From JAQBFJ01 sp032123435 (GTDB lineage: Bacteria > Verrucomicrobiota > Kiritimatiellia > UBA8416 > JAQBFJ01): 11,586 nt of DNA. A model generated the notes under the pieces. The model had not been told where the DNA came from. It ran no database searches and was given only the letters and a program-made list of their open reading frames with translations. The translations under genes were made by a program, and so were the position numbers. Below, piece after piece: positions 1-6,941 of this stretch. The stretch spans positions 1 through 11,586 of the forward strand of contig JAQBFJ010000048.1 of NCBI GenBank assembly GCA_032123435.1, given 5' to 3'. Numbering within the stretch: position 1 is the stretch's first letter; every line of letters begins with the position of its first letter.

Positions 1-56
1 ACCATCAGCTCTATAAGCGTAAAACCGTCGTTTAGATTGTTTTTTCTCGTATTCAT
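1..56 (-). CDS. Type IV pilin-like / T2S pseudopilin, N-terminal fragment (runs off window)
   Basis: Reading leftward from an ATG at 54-56, the first 18 codons give MNTRKNNLNDGFTLIELM. This is a class III (prepilin) signal: a short basic leader, a glycine at the cleavage site, then Phe+1 and the conserved Glu+5 of the hydrophobic helix. Prepilin peptidase (PilD/GspO) would cut after the Gly and methylate the Phe; the mature protein would be a membrane-anchored subunit of a type IV pilus or pseudopilus. The gene lies downstream of gspE- and gspF-like genes on the same strand, the usual E-F-G order, so a major pseudopilin (GspG-like) is a reasonable guess. The fragment cannot separate GspG/H/I/J from PilA. 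The upstream GGGGG at 62-66 is only a weak ribosome-binding site. It is separated from gspF by 524 bp, so it may have its own promoter. Confidence 0.85.
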   Translation of the reverse strand, partial: MNTRKNNLNDGFTLIELM

Positions 57-580
57 ACAGCGACCCCCATTTATCAGCAGAAGCGTACATGTTAGGCTGA
101 AAGAAATCAAGTCTTATAAGTCGAATATTGCATGAGAATCAGCCTTACAATTATATTTTTACTATGAAGAGCAGGAAGACAAGCCCGCATATTTCATGAA
201 GGATTGCATGCGTGCGGGATAAGACGTTGTAAAACAAAGGCTTTGTGTAGTAGTTGAAGATTGTTTGGTAAATACAGTTTGTAATATGGTTCCAGAAAAG
301 AAAAGGTGCATGCAATTCTTCACCAGAGGCGAGCCCATGCCTGCCAAGGCCAGCGTTATTGAGGATTCGCGGTATATTCATACAGCTTCATCCTCAATGC
401 CTTGGCCTTGATTGGCTTGAACTCGTGAAATAAGCGGGCTTAGCGTGCATTATTCATGAAGTTTCGTGACGAGAGTGTGTAGGTTGCGACAGATCAAGGG
501 CCTGGAGAAGGGATTTCGATTTGGGCAATTTACTTGCCACCTGACGATCGACACCCCGGCGGCAGGGACGGAGAGAATGT
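57..580. other. Non-coding gap between gspF-like gene and pilin; holds a hairpin and a possible promoter
   Basis: I see no recognisable protein here. Open frames of 60-76 codons on the minus strand have no family resemblance, and two of them overlap each other in different frames. The stretch contains a long imperfect inverted repeat (343-406), a smaller one (CCCGCA 184-189 with TGCGGG 213-218), and a perfect TATAAT on the minus strand (150-155) about 95 bases before the pilin ATG. No good -35 hexamer sits 16-18 bases upstream of that TATAAT, so the promoter call is weak. A 12-nt direct repeat, GCTGTATGAATA, occurs at 50-61 (spanning the pilin start) and at 375-386 (in the hairpin loop). A leader, attenuator or small RNA controlling abundant pilin synthesis is possible but not shown. 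Confidence 0.5.
343..406. other. Long imperfect inverted repeat (17 bp stem with bulge)
   Basis: GCCAAGGC (343-350) is complementary to GCCTTGGC (399-406), and ATTGAGGAT (358-366) to ATCCTCAAT (390-398). Together they make a 17-bp stem interrupted by a one-sided 7-nt bulge (351-357), with a 23-nt loop. On the transcribed minus strand the GAGGA of the stem would be paired, just before a GTATGAAT sequence in the loop. There is no U-run after it, so it does not look like a standard intrinsic terminator. It may be a processing or attenuation element between gspF and the pilin gene. Confidence 0.55.
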
Positions 581-1783
581 TTAAAACGCCGAACCCAACT
601 CAAAGATCGGGAGCAGCATGGCTGCAACAATAAAGCCCACAATAGCGCCTACAAGCAGAATAAGAACAGGTTCCAGCAATGAAACTGCCAACCTGCTTCT
701 CTGTTCAACTTCTTTCTCATAAAATGAAGCCACTTCATCCAATGCCTCATCAAGCTGGCCGGCTTCTTCACCTACCGCCATCATATTGGCGACAAAAGCC
801 GGGAAATACTCCGTTCTCGCCATACACACGGAAAGAGGCAATCCCTGCTGTATGGTATCGCGGCACACCTTTTCTATTTCAGCGCGCAATACCGCATTTC
901 GCAGTGTAGTTGAACTGAGATCCAGCGCCTTAGCAATGGGAATGCCGGCATTCAACAACAAGGAAAAAGTCCTGGCAAAACGGGCAAGATCTACATCTCG
1001 AATGAATTTACTGATCAGCGGCAGGCGCAGTTTCATTTGATCAAAAACTACCTTACCCGTTTCAATGGAAGCAATGCGCCGCAGAATGGCTGTCAGCAAA
1101 AATACGATCAACAAAATCCAATACCAATAATCAGAAACAAAATCCGTTATTCCTATAAGCATCTTTGTCGGCAAAGGCAAATTGTGGTATCCTTCAAAGA
1201 GCACTACAACGCGAGGAAGAAAGAATACCAGCAAGGCAAAAACAGTAAACACGCCCACTACAGCTATAAGTATCGGATAAGCCATTGCCGATTGCAGTTT
1301 TCGTTTTGTATCCTCCTCTTTTTCAAGAGCTTCAGATAATCTCATTAAAATGGCGTCCAGAATTCCGCCCGACTCTCCTGAACGAACCATGTTAACATAA
1401 AGTTCCGAAAAAAGGTTGATGTGTTTTGACAATGCTTCAGAAAGCATACTGCCGTCACGGACATCGTGTTCCAATCCCCTTATCACATTCTGAAATCCCG
1501 CGCTTTCAGTTTGACCCGCAACGGTATTCAATGCCTTCAGTATGGGCACCCGCGATTTTATAAGGCTGGCGAGTTGTCGCGTAAAAACATTTATATCTCT
1601 CTGGCTGATTCGCCGGTTCAGTAGAACCCTGACTCCGGGCCGATCCACATCCTGTTCTTTCACCCATATGGGGCTGTACCCCATTGAGTCCAATTGATTT
1701 AGAGCCATTTGCCGCGAGTCGGCTTCTAATTCACCCTTTATTGTTTTTCCAGGGCCGTCTTTTGCTTTGTAGATGAATCTCAT
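581..1783 (-). CDS. gspF: T2S/T4P inner-membrane platform protein (GspF/PilC family)
   Basis: This 400-residue protein has the usual length and layout of GspF/PilC, the polytopic inner-membrane platform that couples the cytoplasmic ATPase to pilin insertion. It starts with a short beta-rich segment (MRFIYKAKDG..KGELEA, 1-45). Two T2SSF repeats follow, at about 65-190 (FTRQLASLIKSRVPIL; VRSGESGG) and about 268-393 (FARTFSLLLNAGIPI; VGEEAGQLDEAL). Hydrophobic segments are at about 168-190, 219-236 and 368-393, matching the three-helix topology of the family. The ATG at 1783 is preceded by GGAAG at short spacing. It begins 30 bp after the gspE-like gene and is almost certainly cotranscribed with it. 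GspF and PilC cannot be told apart from this sequence. Nothing looks truncated or frameshifted. Confidence 0.93.
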   Translation of the reverse strand: MRFIYKAKDGPGKTIKGELEADSRQMALNQLDSMGYSPIWVKEQDVDRPGVRVLLNRRISQRDINVFTRQLASLIKSRVPILKALNTVAGQTESAGFQNVIRGLEHDVRDGSMLSEALSKHINLFSELYVNMVRSGESGGILDAILMRLSEALEKEEDTKRKLQSAMAYPILIAVVGVFTVFALLVFFLPRVVVLFEGYHNLPLPTKMLIGITDFVSDYWYWILLIVFLLTAILRRIASIETGKVVFDQMKLRLPLISKFIRDVDLARFARTFSLLLNAGIPIAKALDLSSTTLRNAVLRAEIEKVCRDTIQQGLPLSVCMARTEYFPAFVANMMAVGEEAGQLDEALDEVASFYEKEVEQRSRLAVSLLEPVLILLVGAIVGFIVAAMLLPIFELGSAF

Positions 1784-1813
1784 GGCTTCCGTATGAGTAT
1801 TTTATGGAAGATC

Positions 1814-3451
1814 TCATAAGCTCGTAACGCGTATTACTTCTTCCGGAGCAGTCACGCCTTCCGCAACTTTTTTCCAACCGTCGGCGGCCAAGGTCACCAT
1901 TCCGAGCAAGTCGGCTTTTTCTCTTATAATTTTAGCTGATGCTTTTTGAAGTATCAATTCCTGAATTTCTGATACCATGGGAAGGAATTCACATATCGCT
2001 ATCCTGCCGCAATAACCACTGCCGCCGCACGCTTTACAACCAGCGCCTTTGTAAGCTTTTTTTCCGTTAAATTCAAATGTTTCCCTGCATTTTGAACAGA
2101 CAACACGAACAAGGCGTTGGGCCGTAAACACCAAGACGGTTGAAGTTATTCTATATGGATCTATGCCCATATCTATAAGCCGAACAGCTCCGCCCGCGGA
2201 GTCATTGGTATGAAGCGTACTCAGCACCAGGTGCCCGGTCATTGCGGTTTGAATGGCTATTTCCGCCGTTTCCTTGTCCCGGACCTCACCGATCATCATC
2301 ACATCCGGATCATGTCTCAGCATGCTTCTAAGCGCATTGGCAAACGTAAGACCTATTTTTGGATTTACCTGCGTTTGCGTAATGCCCTTTAATTCATATT
2401 CCACTGGATCCTCAATGGTAATTATCTTGCGATCACGCGTATTCAGTCTGCTCAGACACCCATACAAGGTCGTACTTTTCCCGCTTCCTGTAGGACCGGT
2501 AACAAATATAATCCCATGCGGTTGGGCAATGAACTTGTGCCATGTGTCAAGATGCTCCTTCGAAAAGCCAAGTTCTTCCAGATTGAGCAACATTGAAGAA
2601 GGCAGTATTCTTACAACAATATCCTCCCCATGCACTGCCGGAACAACCGACACTCGCAAATCATATTCCTTACGTCCTATAGTAACTCTGGCCCTGCCAT
2701 CCTGAGGCAGGCGTCTCTCCACGATGTTCAATCCCGACATCAGCTTAAGACGTGAGACTATTGACGGATAGAGCAGGTTCATATTCTTTGGAACCTTGCT
2801 GTCGTACAATATTCCGTCTATTCTGCGTCTTACAGATATCCCATCTCTGTATGCTTCGAAATGGATATCCGTGGCCCGGTCATTGATAGATTCCTGAAGC
2901 AGTTGATTCACCAATCTTACAACCGACGCATCCTCCGCCAGCTTTTCCAGGTCATGCGATTCTTCTTTAATCTCGACATCGGCGTCATGATCCTGCGATT
3001 CGGAAAGAAGTTTTTCTACTGTGTCAGCGCCAACGCCGTAGTATTTGCGCAGTGCCTTGAGAATATCGGCTTTGCACGCAATCACTCTTTCCACATGCAG
3101 TCCCAAATTGGCCTCTATATCTTCAGCCGCAGTCATATCCATGGGATTCGAAACTGCAATAGTAAGAATTCCGGCCTCTCGTTTTAAGGGTATAACGGTA
3201 TAATGCGAGGCAACCTTTGCCGAAACGCTTTTAACCGCCTGCTCATCAACCATCATTTCTCCGGGCTTGATAAATCGAAGACCGTATTGTTCCGCCAGTA
3301 TTTCAAGAACCGCGCACTCATCAGCAAACCCGTTTTCAATGAGCACCGTAAACAACGGCTTGCCGGTCTGACGCGACAACTCAAGAGCATTGTTCAGTTT
3401 GTCAGCTGATATCAAATGTTTTTCAAGCAGTTTGTCTTTAAGTTTGCGCAT
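1814..3451 (-). CDS. gspE: T2S/T4P assembly ATPase (GspE/PilB family)
   Basis: This 545-residue hexameric cytoplasmic ATPase powers pilus or pseudopilus extension. The N-terminal GspE/PilB regulatory domain (about 1-140; KLLEKHLISADKL, PLKREAGILTIAVSNPMD) is followed by an acidic linker (150-172) and the N2 domain with ATDIHFEA (193-200). The ATPase domain carries Walker A GPTGSGKST (319-327), the Asp box TIEDPVEYE (345-353), Walker B MMIGEVRD with Glu389, and the His box TGHLVLSTLHT (405-415). A zinc module has C452xxC455 and C472xxC475, with short 16-residue spacing and an extra Cys481 where Arg is common. The presence of N2 and the zinc cysteines favours GspE/PilB over the retraction ATPase PilT. 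No strong Shine-Dalgarno precedes the ATG, but an in-frame TAA just upstream leaves no alternative. It starts 41 bp after the F-type beta-subunit gene on the same strand, suggesting readthrough from the ATPase cluster. Confidence 0.95.
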   Translation of the reverse strand: MRKLKDKLLEKHLISADKLNNALELSRQTGKPLFTVLIENGFADECAVLEILAEQYGLRFIKPGEMMVDEQAVKSVSAKVASHYTVIPLKREAGILTIAVSNPMDMTAAEDIEANLGLHVERVIACKADILKALRKYYGVGADTVEKLLSESQDHDADVEIKEESHDLEKLAEDASVVRLVNQLLQESINDRATDIHFEAYRDGISVRRRIDGILYDSKVPKNMNLLYPSIVSRLKLMSGLNIVERRLPQDGRARVTIGRKEYDLRVSVVPAVHGEDIVVRILPSSMLLNLEELGFSKEHLDTWHKFIAQPHGIIFVTGPTGSGKSTTLYGCLSRLNTRDRKIITIEDPVEYELKGITQTQVNPKIGLTFANALRSMLRHDPDVMMIGEVRDKETAEIAIQTAMTGHLVLSTLHTNDSAGGAVRLIDMGIDPYRITSTVLVFTAQRLVRVVCSKCRETFEFNGKKAYKGAGCKACGGSGYCGRIAICEFLPMVSEIQELILQKASAKIIREKADLLGMVTLAADGWKKVAEGVTAPEEVIRVTSL

Positions 3452-3492
3452 ATTGTACCGACATTATCTTCCCGCGGAGCATTAAAACAATA

Positions 3493-4884
3493 TTACTCAA
3501 TCTTGCCTATCATATAGAAATCATCCTCATTCCTGTCATCTGTTTTGCCGTCAACGATCTTTTCAACGCTGTCAAGTGTTTCGACAGTTTTGACATACTG
3601 TCCTGGTCGGCCGGTAAAAGACTCTGCCACGGACATTGGTTGTGTCATGAAATACTGAAGCTTTCTCGCGCGTTCGTATATTGTTCTGTCAGCTTTGGAT
3701 AATTCATCAATACCTATAACAGCCACAATGCGCCTCAATTCCTCATATTTTGTGAAGATCCTCAGCACCTCCTGAGACAGGTCGAAATGACGCTGGCCGA
3801 CAATTGTCGCGTTCAGATTGGAACATGACGAACTCAGGCAGTCGATCCCGGGATACAATCCCAACTGTGTGCGTTCACGGGAGAGCACCATAACAGCATC
3901 CAGGTAACTGAAAATTGCGACTACGGCCGGATCCGTTGTATCGTCCGCTGGAACATAAACGGCCTCAAACGCCGAGATTGATCCTTTTATTCTTTCATGA
4001 ACATCACCTACTTCTGAACTCATTGTAGGCTGATACCCTGTTTCTGACGGTGTTCTGCCCAGCAATGTTGATATTTCCGCGCCGGCCTGTACGAATCGAA
4101 ATACATTATCGATAAACAAGAGAACTTCCGTTCCCTGTTCCTGAAGGTATTCAGCAAGCGTGATACCTGTTAAAATCACGTTGAACCTTGCGCCTGGCGG
4201 TTCATCCATCTGGCCGAATGCCATCATGATTTTCTTAAGAATCCCAGCCTGTTCAAACTCATAGTAGAGCTCATTACCTTCTCTGATACGTTCGCCCACA
4301 CCGGTAAACACGCATGCTCCGTCATGTTCTTCCACGATATTATGGATCAGCTCCATGATAAGAACCGTCTTTCCGCAGCCAGCGCCTCCGATAATTCCCG
4401 TTTTGCTTCCACGAACAACGGGAAACAGCAGGTCGACAATTTTAATACCAGTTTCAACAAGTTCAGCTTTAGATCTCGACAGGCTGGCCATGTCCATATT
4501 CATCTTGGACGTATCCTTGTGTATAGGTCGAAACTCCTTGGAACCAATGGGCCCTTTACCGTCTATAGGTTCCCCCATGACATTCACGATCCTGCCGAAA
4601 AGTTCATTTCCAACCGGAACTGTAAGCGTTCTTCCTGTAGACAATGCCGTCGCGTTTCTCTGTAGATTAAGAGTCGACGCCATCGCAACACATCTCGCGA
4701 TATTTCCTTCAAGATGTTCCGCGACGAGCAACGCGACCTCGCGCTTATCAAAAGTCATCACCATGACCGTTTCATGCATGTCAGGCATATCCTCGATTCG
4801 GTCGAACCTGACATCCACAACCGGACCTTCAACTCCTATTACTTTTCCTTTTACCGATTTCGCATTTGCGACTTCTTCGGCCAT
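3493..4884 (-). CDS. atpD: F-type rotary ATPase catalytic beta subunit
   Basis: This is the catalytic subunit of the F1 head (463 aa, normal length). Visible motifs are: the N-terminal beta-barrel (VKGKVIGVEGPVVDVRF); Walker A GGAGCGKT (166-173); GVGERIREGNELY with the catalytic Glu198 and Arg199; GQMDEPPGAR (224-233); Walker B LLFIDN (Asp259); GRTPSETGYQPT; the adenine-stacking LGLYP Tyr344; the DELSK equivalent of DELSEED (393-397); and a C-terminal DDFYMIGKIE ending. Catalysis therefore looks intact. Odd points are Cys170 in place of the usual Val in the P-loop, a changed loop after Tyr344 (DCLSSSCSNL rather than DPLDSTSR), and Met417 where a Phe of the adenine pocket is usual. A strong GGGAGG precedes the ATG. 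It is the last ATPase gene of the cluster (67 bp after gamma), whereas beta is normally followed by epsilon. Confidence 0.97.
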   Translation of the reverse strand: MAEEVANAKSVKGKVIGVEGPVVDVRFDRIEDMPDMHETVMVMTFDKREVALLVAEHLEGNIARCVAMASTLNLQRNATALSTGRTLTVPVGNELFGRIVNVMGEPIDGKGPIGSKEFRPIHKDTSKMNMDMASLSRSKAELVETGIKIVDLLFPVVRGSKTGIIGGAGCGKTVLIMELIHNIVEEHDGACVFTGVGERIREGNELYYEFEQAGILKKIMMAFGQMDEPPGARFNVILTGITLAEYLQEQGTEVLLFIDNVFRFVQAGAEISTLLGRTPSETGYQPTMSSEVGDVHERIKGSISAFEAVYVPADDTTDPAVVAIFSYLDAVMVLSRERTQLGLYPGIDCLSSSCSNLNATIVGQRHFDLSQEVLRIFTKYEELRRIVAVIGIDELSKADRTIYERARKLQYFMTQPMSVAESFTGRPGQYVKTVETLDSVEKIVDGKTDDRNEDDFYMIGKIE

Positions 4885-4951
4885 AACGACCTCCCTTTCA
4901 GCGTATAACTGCGAGCATATCGGCTAACACCGCGCCCAGACAACCGGCTGA

Positions 4952-5878
4952 TTACGCTGCTTTTGATTCCACACGACGTTTCTTTTTCTTCTTTTTTTCT
5001 TTAATCATTTTAGCAGAAAAACACTCGCGCATACCCTTATCAATCTGTTCATGCACCGCCTTGAACACCCTACGTTTTATCTTACTGTATTCCTTCTGTA
5101 CTTTCTGAACACTTCCCTCCAGATGCATCGCGCGCGCTGAAAATTCCGCCAGCTTGCTATCTTCGAACACTTCCAAAAGCTTAGAAATCACCCATACTCC
5201 AGAAAGATATTGTACCATATCAGAAAACGAAGATTCCACCACTACTTTACGGGCTTCCGCCAATACTCCTGCATCATGCAGCCTTTTCGAAACTTCGCTA
5301 TCCGCTTCACGGTTAAAAAGCTCACCGCATGGAAGAATATTTATGTTTTCGACCACCTGTGAGGAAAAAGATGTGGCATTGGGATAGGATATCACGACTT
5401 TGCCCATCCGGCCGGCTAATACCTCCTGGATAATATAGTCCTTTACCTCCACAGACTGCTCGTAAATTGTTTCCTTTTCGATACCTTTGAAAAATTTGAA
5501 TTTTTTCTCACGATCAGACAGCACCCCTGCTCCTTTATCGCCTATCATAACAAGAGAAACCTTGTCATCCGGTAAATCCCCCTGCTGTTTCAGACCCGCC
5601 TCTATTACCTGTTTATTCAATCCACCCATGAATCCACCGTCGGACGTGACAATAACAATACCAAGCACATCGGTTACGACTTTTACAAGCGGATCAACCA
5701 CGCTCACCAGATCCACAACGCGGAAGAATCCGGAAAACGCCTGCATAAACTCACCAAATCGTTCTTTCTGCTTTTCCATAGAATGATACTGCTGACCGGC
5801 AAGATCTTTCAGCATTTCTATGAGTGCAAGCAAATCACCGTTAAACTGCAGTTCCTTTTTCAACTCATTTAACTGCAT
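4952..5878 (-). CDS. atpG: Divergent F-type ATPase gamma subunit with a lysine-rich C-terminal tail
   Basis: This is a 308-residue gamma-like central shaft protein. The N-terminal helix (1-45) and C-terminal helix (about 240-290) would form the coiled-coil rotor. The Rossmann-like middle contains TSDGGFMGGLNKQVI (78-92), the counterpart of the family's SDRGLCGGLN. The C-terminal helix (EFSARAMHLEGS..ECFSAK, 245-290) aligns without gaps to the end of E. coli gamma, which I recalled from memory. After that endpoint there are about 18 extra residues containing six consecutive lysines and two arginines (295-302). In canonical enzymes the gamma C-terminus lies inside the top of the alpha/beta ring, so this tail could emerge at the crown. 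The usual N-terminal ITKAMxMVAA motif is not recognisable, so the subunit is quite divergent. GAGGCGGG precedes the ATG; the gene begins 48 bp after the b-delta gene. Confidence 0.88.
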   Translation of the reverse strand: MQLNELKKELQFNGDLLALIEMLKDLAGQQYHSMEKQKERFGEFMQAFSGFFRVVDLVSVVDPLVKVVTDVLGIVIVTSDGGFMGGLNKQVIEAGLKQQGDLPDDKVSLVMIGDKGAGVLSDREKKFKFFKGIEKETIYEQSVEVKDYIIQEVLAGRMGKVVISYPNATSFSSQVVENINILPCGELFNREADSEVSKRLHDAGVLAEARKVVVESSFSDMVQYLSGVWVISKLLEVFEDSKLAEFSARAMHLEGSVQKVQKEYSKIKRRVFKAVHEQIDKGMRECFSAKMIKEKKKKKKRRVESKAA

Positions 5879-5926
5879 ACCCGCCTCGTCACGTTACAAA
5901 TGATAACACTTGAACAGCACGACTGG

Positions 5927-6673
5927 TCATACATGGGCCGACTTCTTGACTTCCTTCACCGCCTCCTTGAAACGATTGACCAGACTGCCGTCGATTTCAA
6001 GACTGCCTAATTTCAATATCATACCGGCCATCAAATCTTCCTGCACTGTTTCTTCCACTTTAAAATCATCCTTAAACTTCTCGTCGAGCAAAGTTTTCAG
6101 CCGCTTCTTCTGGTCAGGATCGAACGGATGACTTGTCGTGAATGACACATCGGCAGCATTAACCGTGATGCTCTCCGAATCGATTTCTTCAAGCGCGTCA
6201 AGAAGCTCTTCTGTAAACTCCTTATTGAGCTCTTTTGACATTTTTTCGGTAAAAACAAGCTTGAAAATTTCTCCGCCATAATCAACGGCTTTTTCTTCCA
6301 TTTCCTGCTCTATCTGCTGGCGCATTTTTTCTTCGTTCTTCCTGGCAGCAGCCAGAATGCGATCCCCCTCTTCCTTGGCGGAAGCCATGGTTTTTTCTCT
6401 TATTGTCGCTACTTCTTTTTCTGATTCCTGTCTCCGTTTTTCAAGAGCTTCTTCCGCCTCGGTCTTTTTTCTTGTAAACTCTTTCTCATGTTCTTCAATT
6501 TCTCTTTTAATCCCCTCTTCACGCTTCCTGACTTCGGCCTCAACCTGTTTTATCCTGCTGATGGCGTGAGCTGTATCATTTATCAATGTTTTTTTGACAA
6601 TAAACAGGATAATGCCCAGAACACACGCATGAACCAGTACGATCGGCAACACTATTCTTAATATTTCCTGCAT
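5927..6673 (-). CDS. atpF: F-type ATPase peripheral stalk: subunit b fused to the delta C-terminal domain
   Basis: This is a 248-residue stator protein. A single N-terminal transmembrane helix (about 7-27) is followed by a long charged coiled coil (about 38-130) typical of subunit b. The segment AVDYGGEIFKLVF..FTEELLDALEEID (129-165) looks like the end of a b-type stalk. Residues 176-243 then match the C-terminal domain of delta/OSCP: FTTSHPFDPDQKKRL, then DLMAGMILKLGSLEIDGS, corresponding to E. coli delta SVMAGVIIRAGDMVIDGS. No six-helix delta N-terminal domain is present, and no separate delta gene exists in the cluster. b-delta fusions are known in mycobacteria, but there the full delta is retained. 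The start has GAGGG at good spacing. Only one b-type protein is encoded here, so two copies per stalk would be expected. Confidence 0.9.
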   Translation of the reverse strand: MQEILRIVLPIVLVHACVLGIILFIVKKTLINDTAHAISRIKQVEAEVRKREEGIKREIEEHEKEFTRKKTEAEEALEKRRQESEKEVATIREKTMASAKEEGDRILAAARKNEEKMRQQIEQEMEEKAVDYGGEIFKLVFTEKMSKELNKEFTEELLDALEEIDSESITVNAADVSFTTSHPFDPDQKKRLKTLLDEKFKDDFKVEETVQEDLMAGMILKLGSLEIDGSLVNRFKEAVKEVKKSAHV

Positions 6674-6723
6674 GTTTCCCTCAATTAATTGTCTGCTGTA
6701 AGCATTTCATAATACTTATAATC

Positions 6724-6939
6724 TCATCCCCGTCCGAAAAGCTGAAACAATATCAACAAAGCAATAATTGCTATTGATTCAGCAAAAATAAGCGCGACTA
6801 TCATGGCCTGCAGTATTTTGGGCGCCGCCGACGGATTGCGTCCTAAAGCCCTGATACTTGCATAACCTATGGCCGCTATAACCGAGGACGGCCCGATAAT
6901 CGTCACAAACATAACCAAAAATATTATAAATCCCTGCAA
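6724..6939 (-). CDS. atpE: F-type ATPase c subunit (proteolipid ring), degenerate glycine motif
   Basis: This is a 71-residue helical hairpin forming the ion-carrying membrane ring. Helix 1 is about 3-31, the polar loop is GRNPSA (33-38), corresponding to the family's RQP, and helix 2 is about 42-68. The ion carboxylate is Glu54, followed by Ser55. Aligned without gaps (from memory) to a sodium-type c subunit such as that of Propionigenium modestum, Glu54-Ser55 match its Glu-Ser pair. The helix-1 Gln ligand is replaced by Ile21, so proton use seems likelier than sodium, but this is inference. The tight-packing GxGxGxG of helix 1 is reduced to Gly16, Ser18, Val20, Ala22. Translation starts at TTG, with GAGGA inside the end of the epsilon gene, which stops only 2 bp upstream; the two are probably translationally coupled. 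No subunit a gene accompanies it. Confidence 0.93.
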   Translation of the reverse strand: MQGFIIFLVMFVTIIGPSSVIAAIGYASIRALGRNPSAAPKILQAMIVALIFAESIAIIALLILFQLFGRG

Positions 6940-6941
6940 AA

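Noticed and set aside
184..218. Possible terminator from CCCGCA/TGCGGG arms
   Set aside because: Only 6 bp with a long loop and no U-run on either strand.
151..381. Minus-strand open frame of 76 codons in the gap before the pilin, with GAGGA before its ATG
   Set aside because: No recognisable family, another frame is also open over the same stretch, the start lies in the loop of a long hairpin, and composition does not look like a conserved protein. Kept as non-coding.
454..642. Minus-strand open frame overlapping the end of gspF
   Set aside because: It overlaps the well-supported gspF C-terminus in another frame and shows no family resemblance; treated as a shadow.
2253..2705. Plus-strand open frame of 150 codons inside gspE
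   Set aside because: Antisense to the ATPase core of a clearly real gene; its length follows from the codon use of the other strand.
4355..4927. Plus-strand open frame of 190 codons antisense to beta
   Set aside because: Antisense shadow of the highly conserved atpD gene; low-complexity Ser/Pro/Thr-rich translation and no family match.
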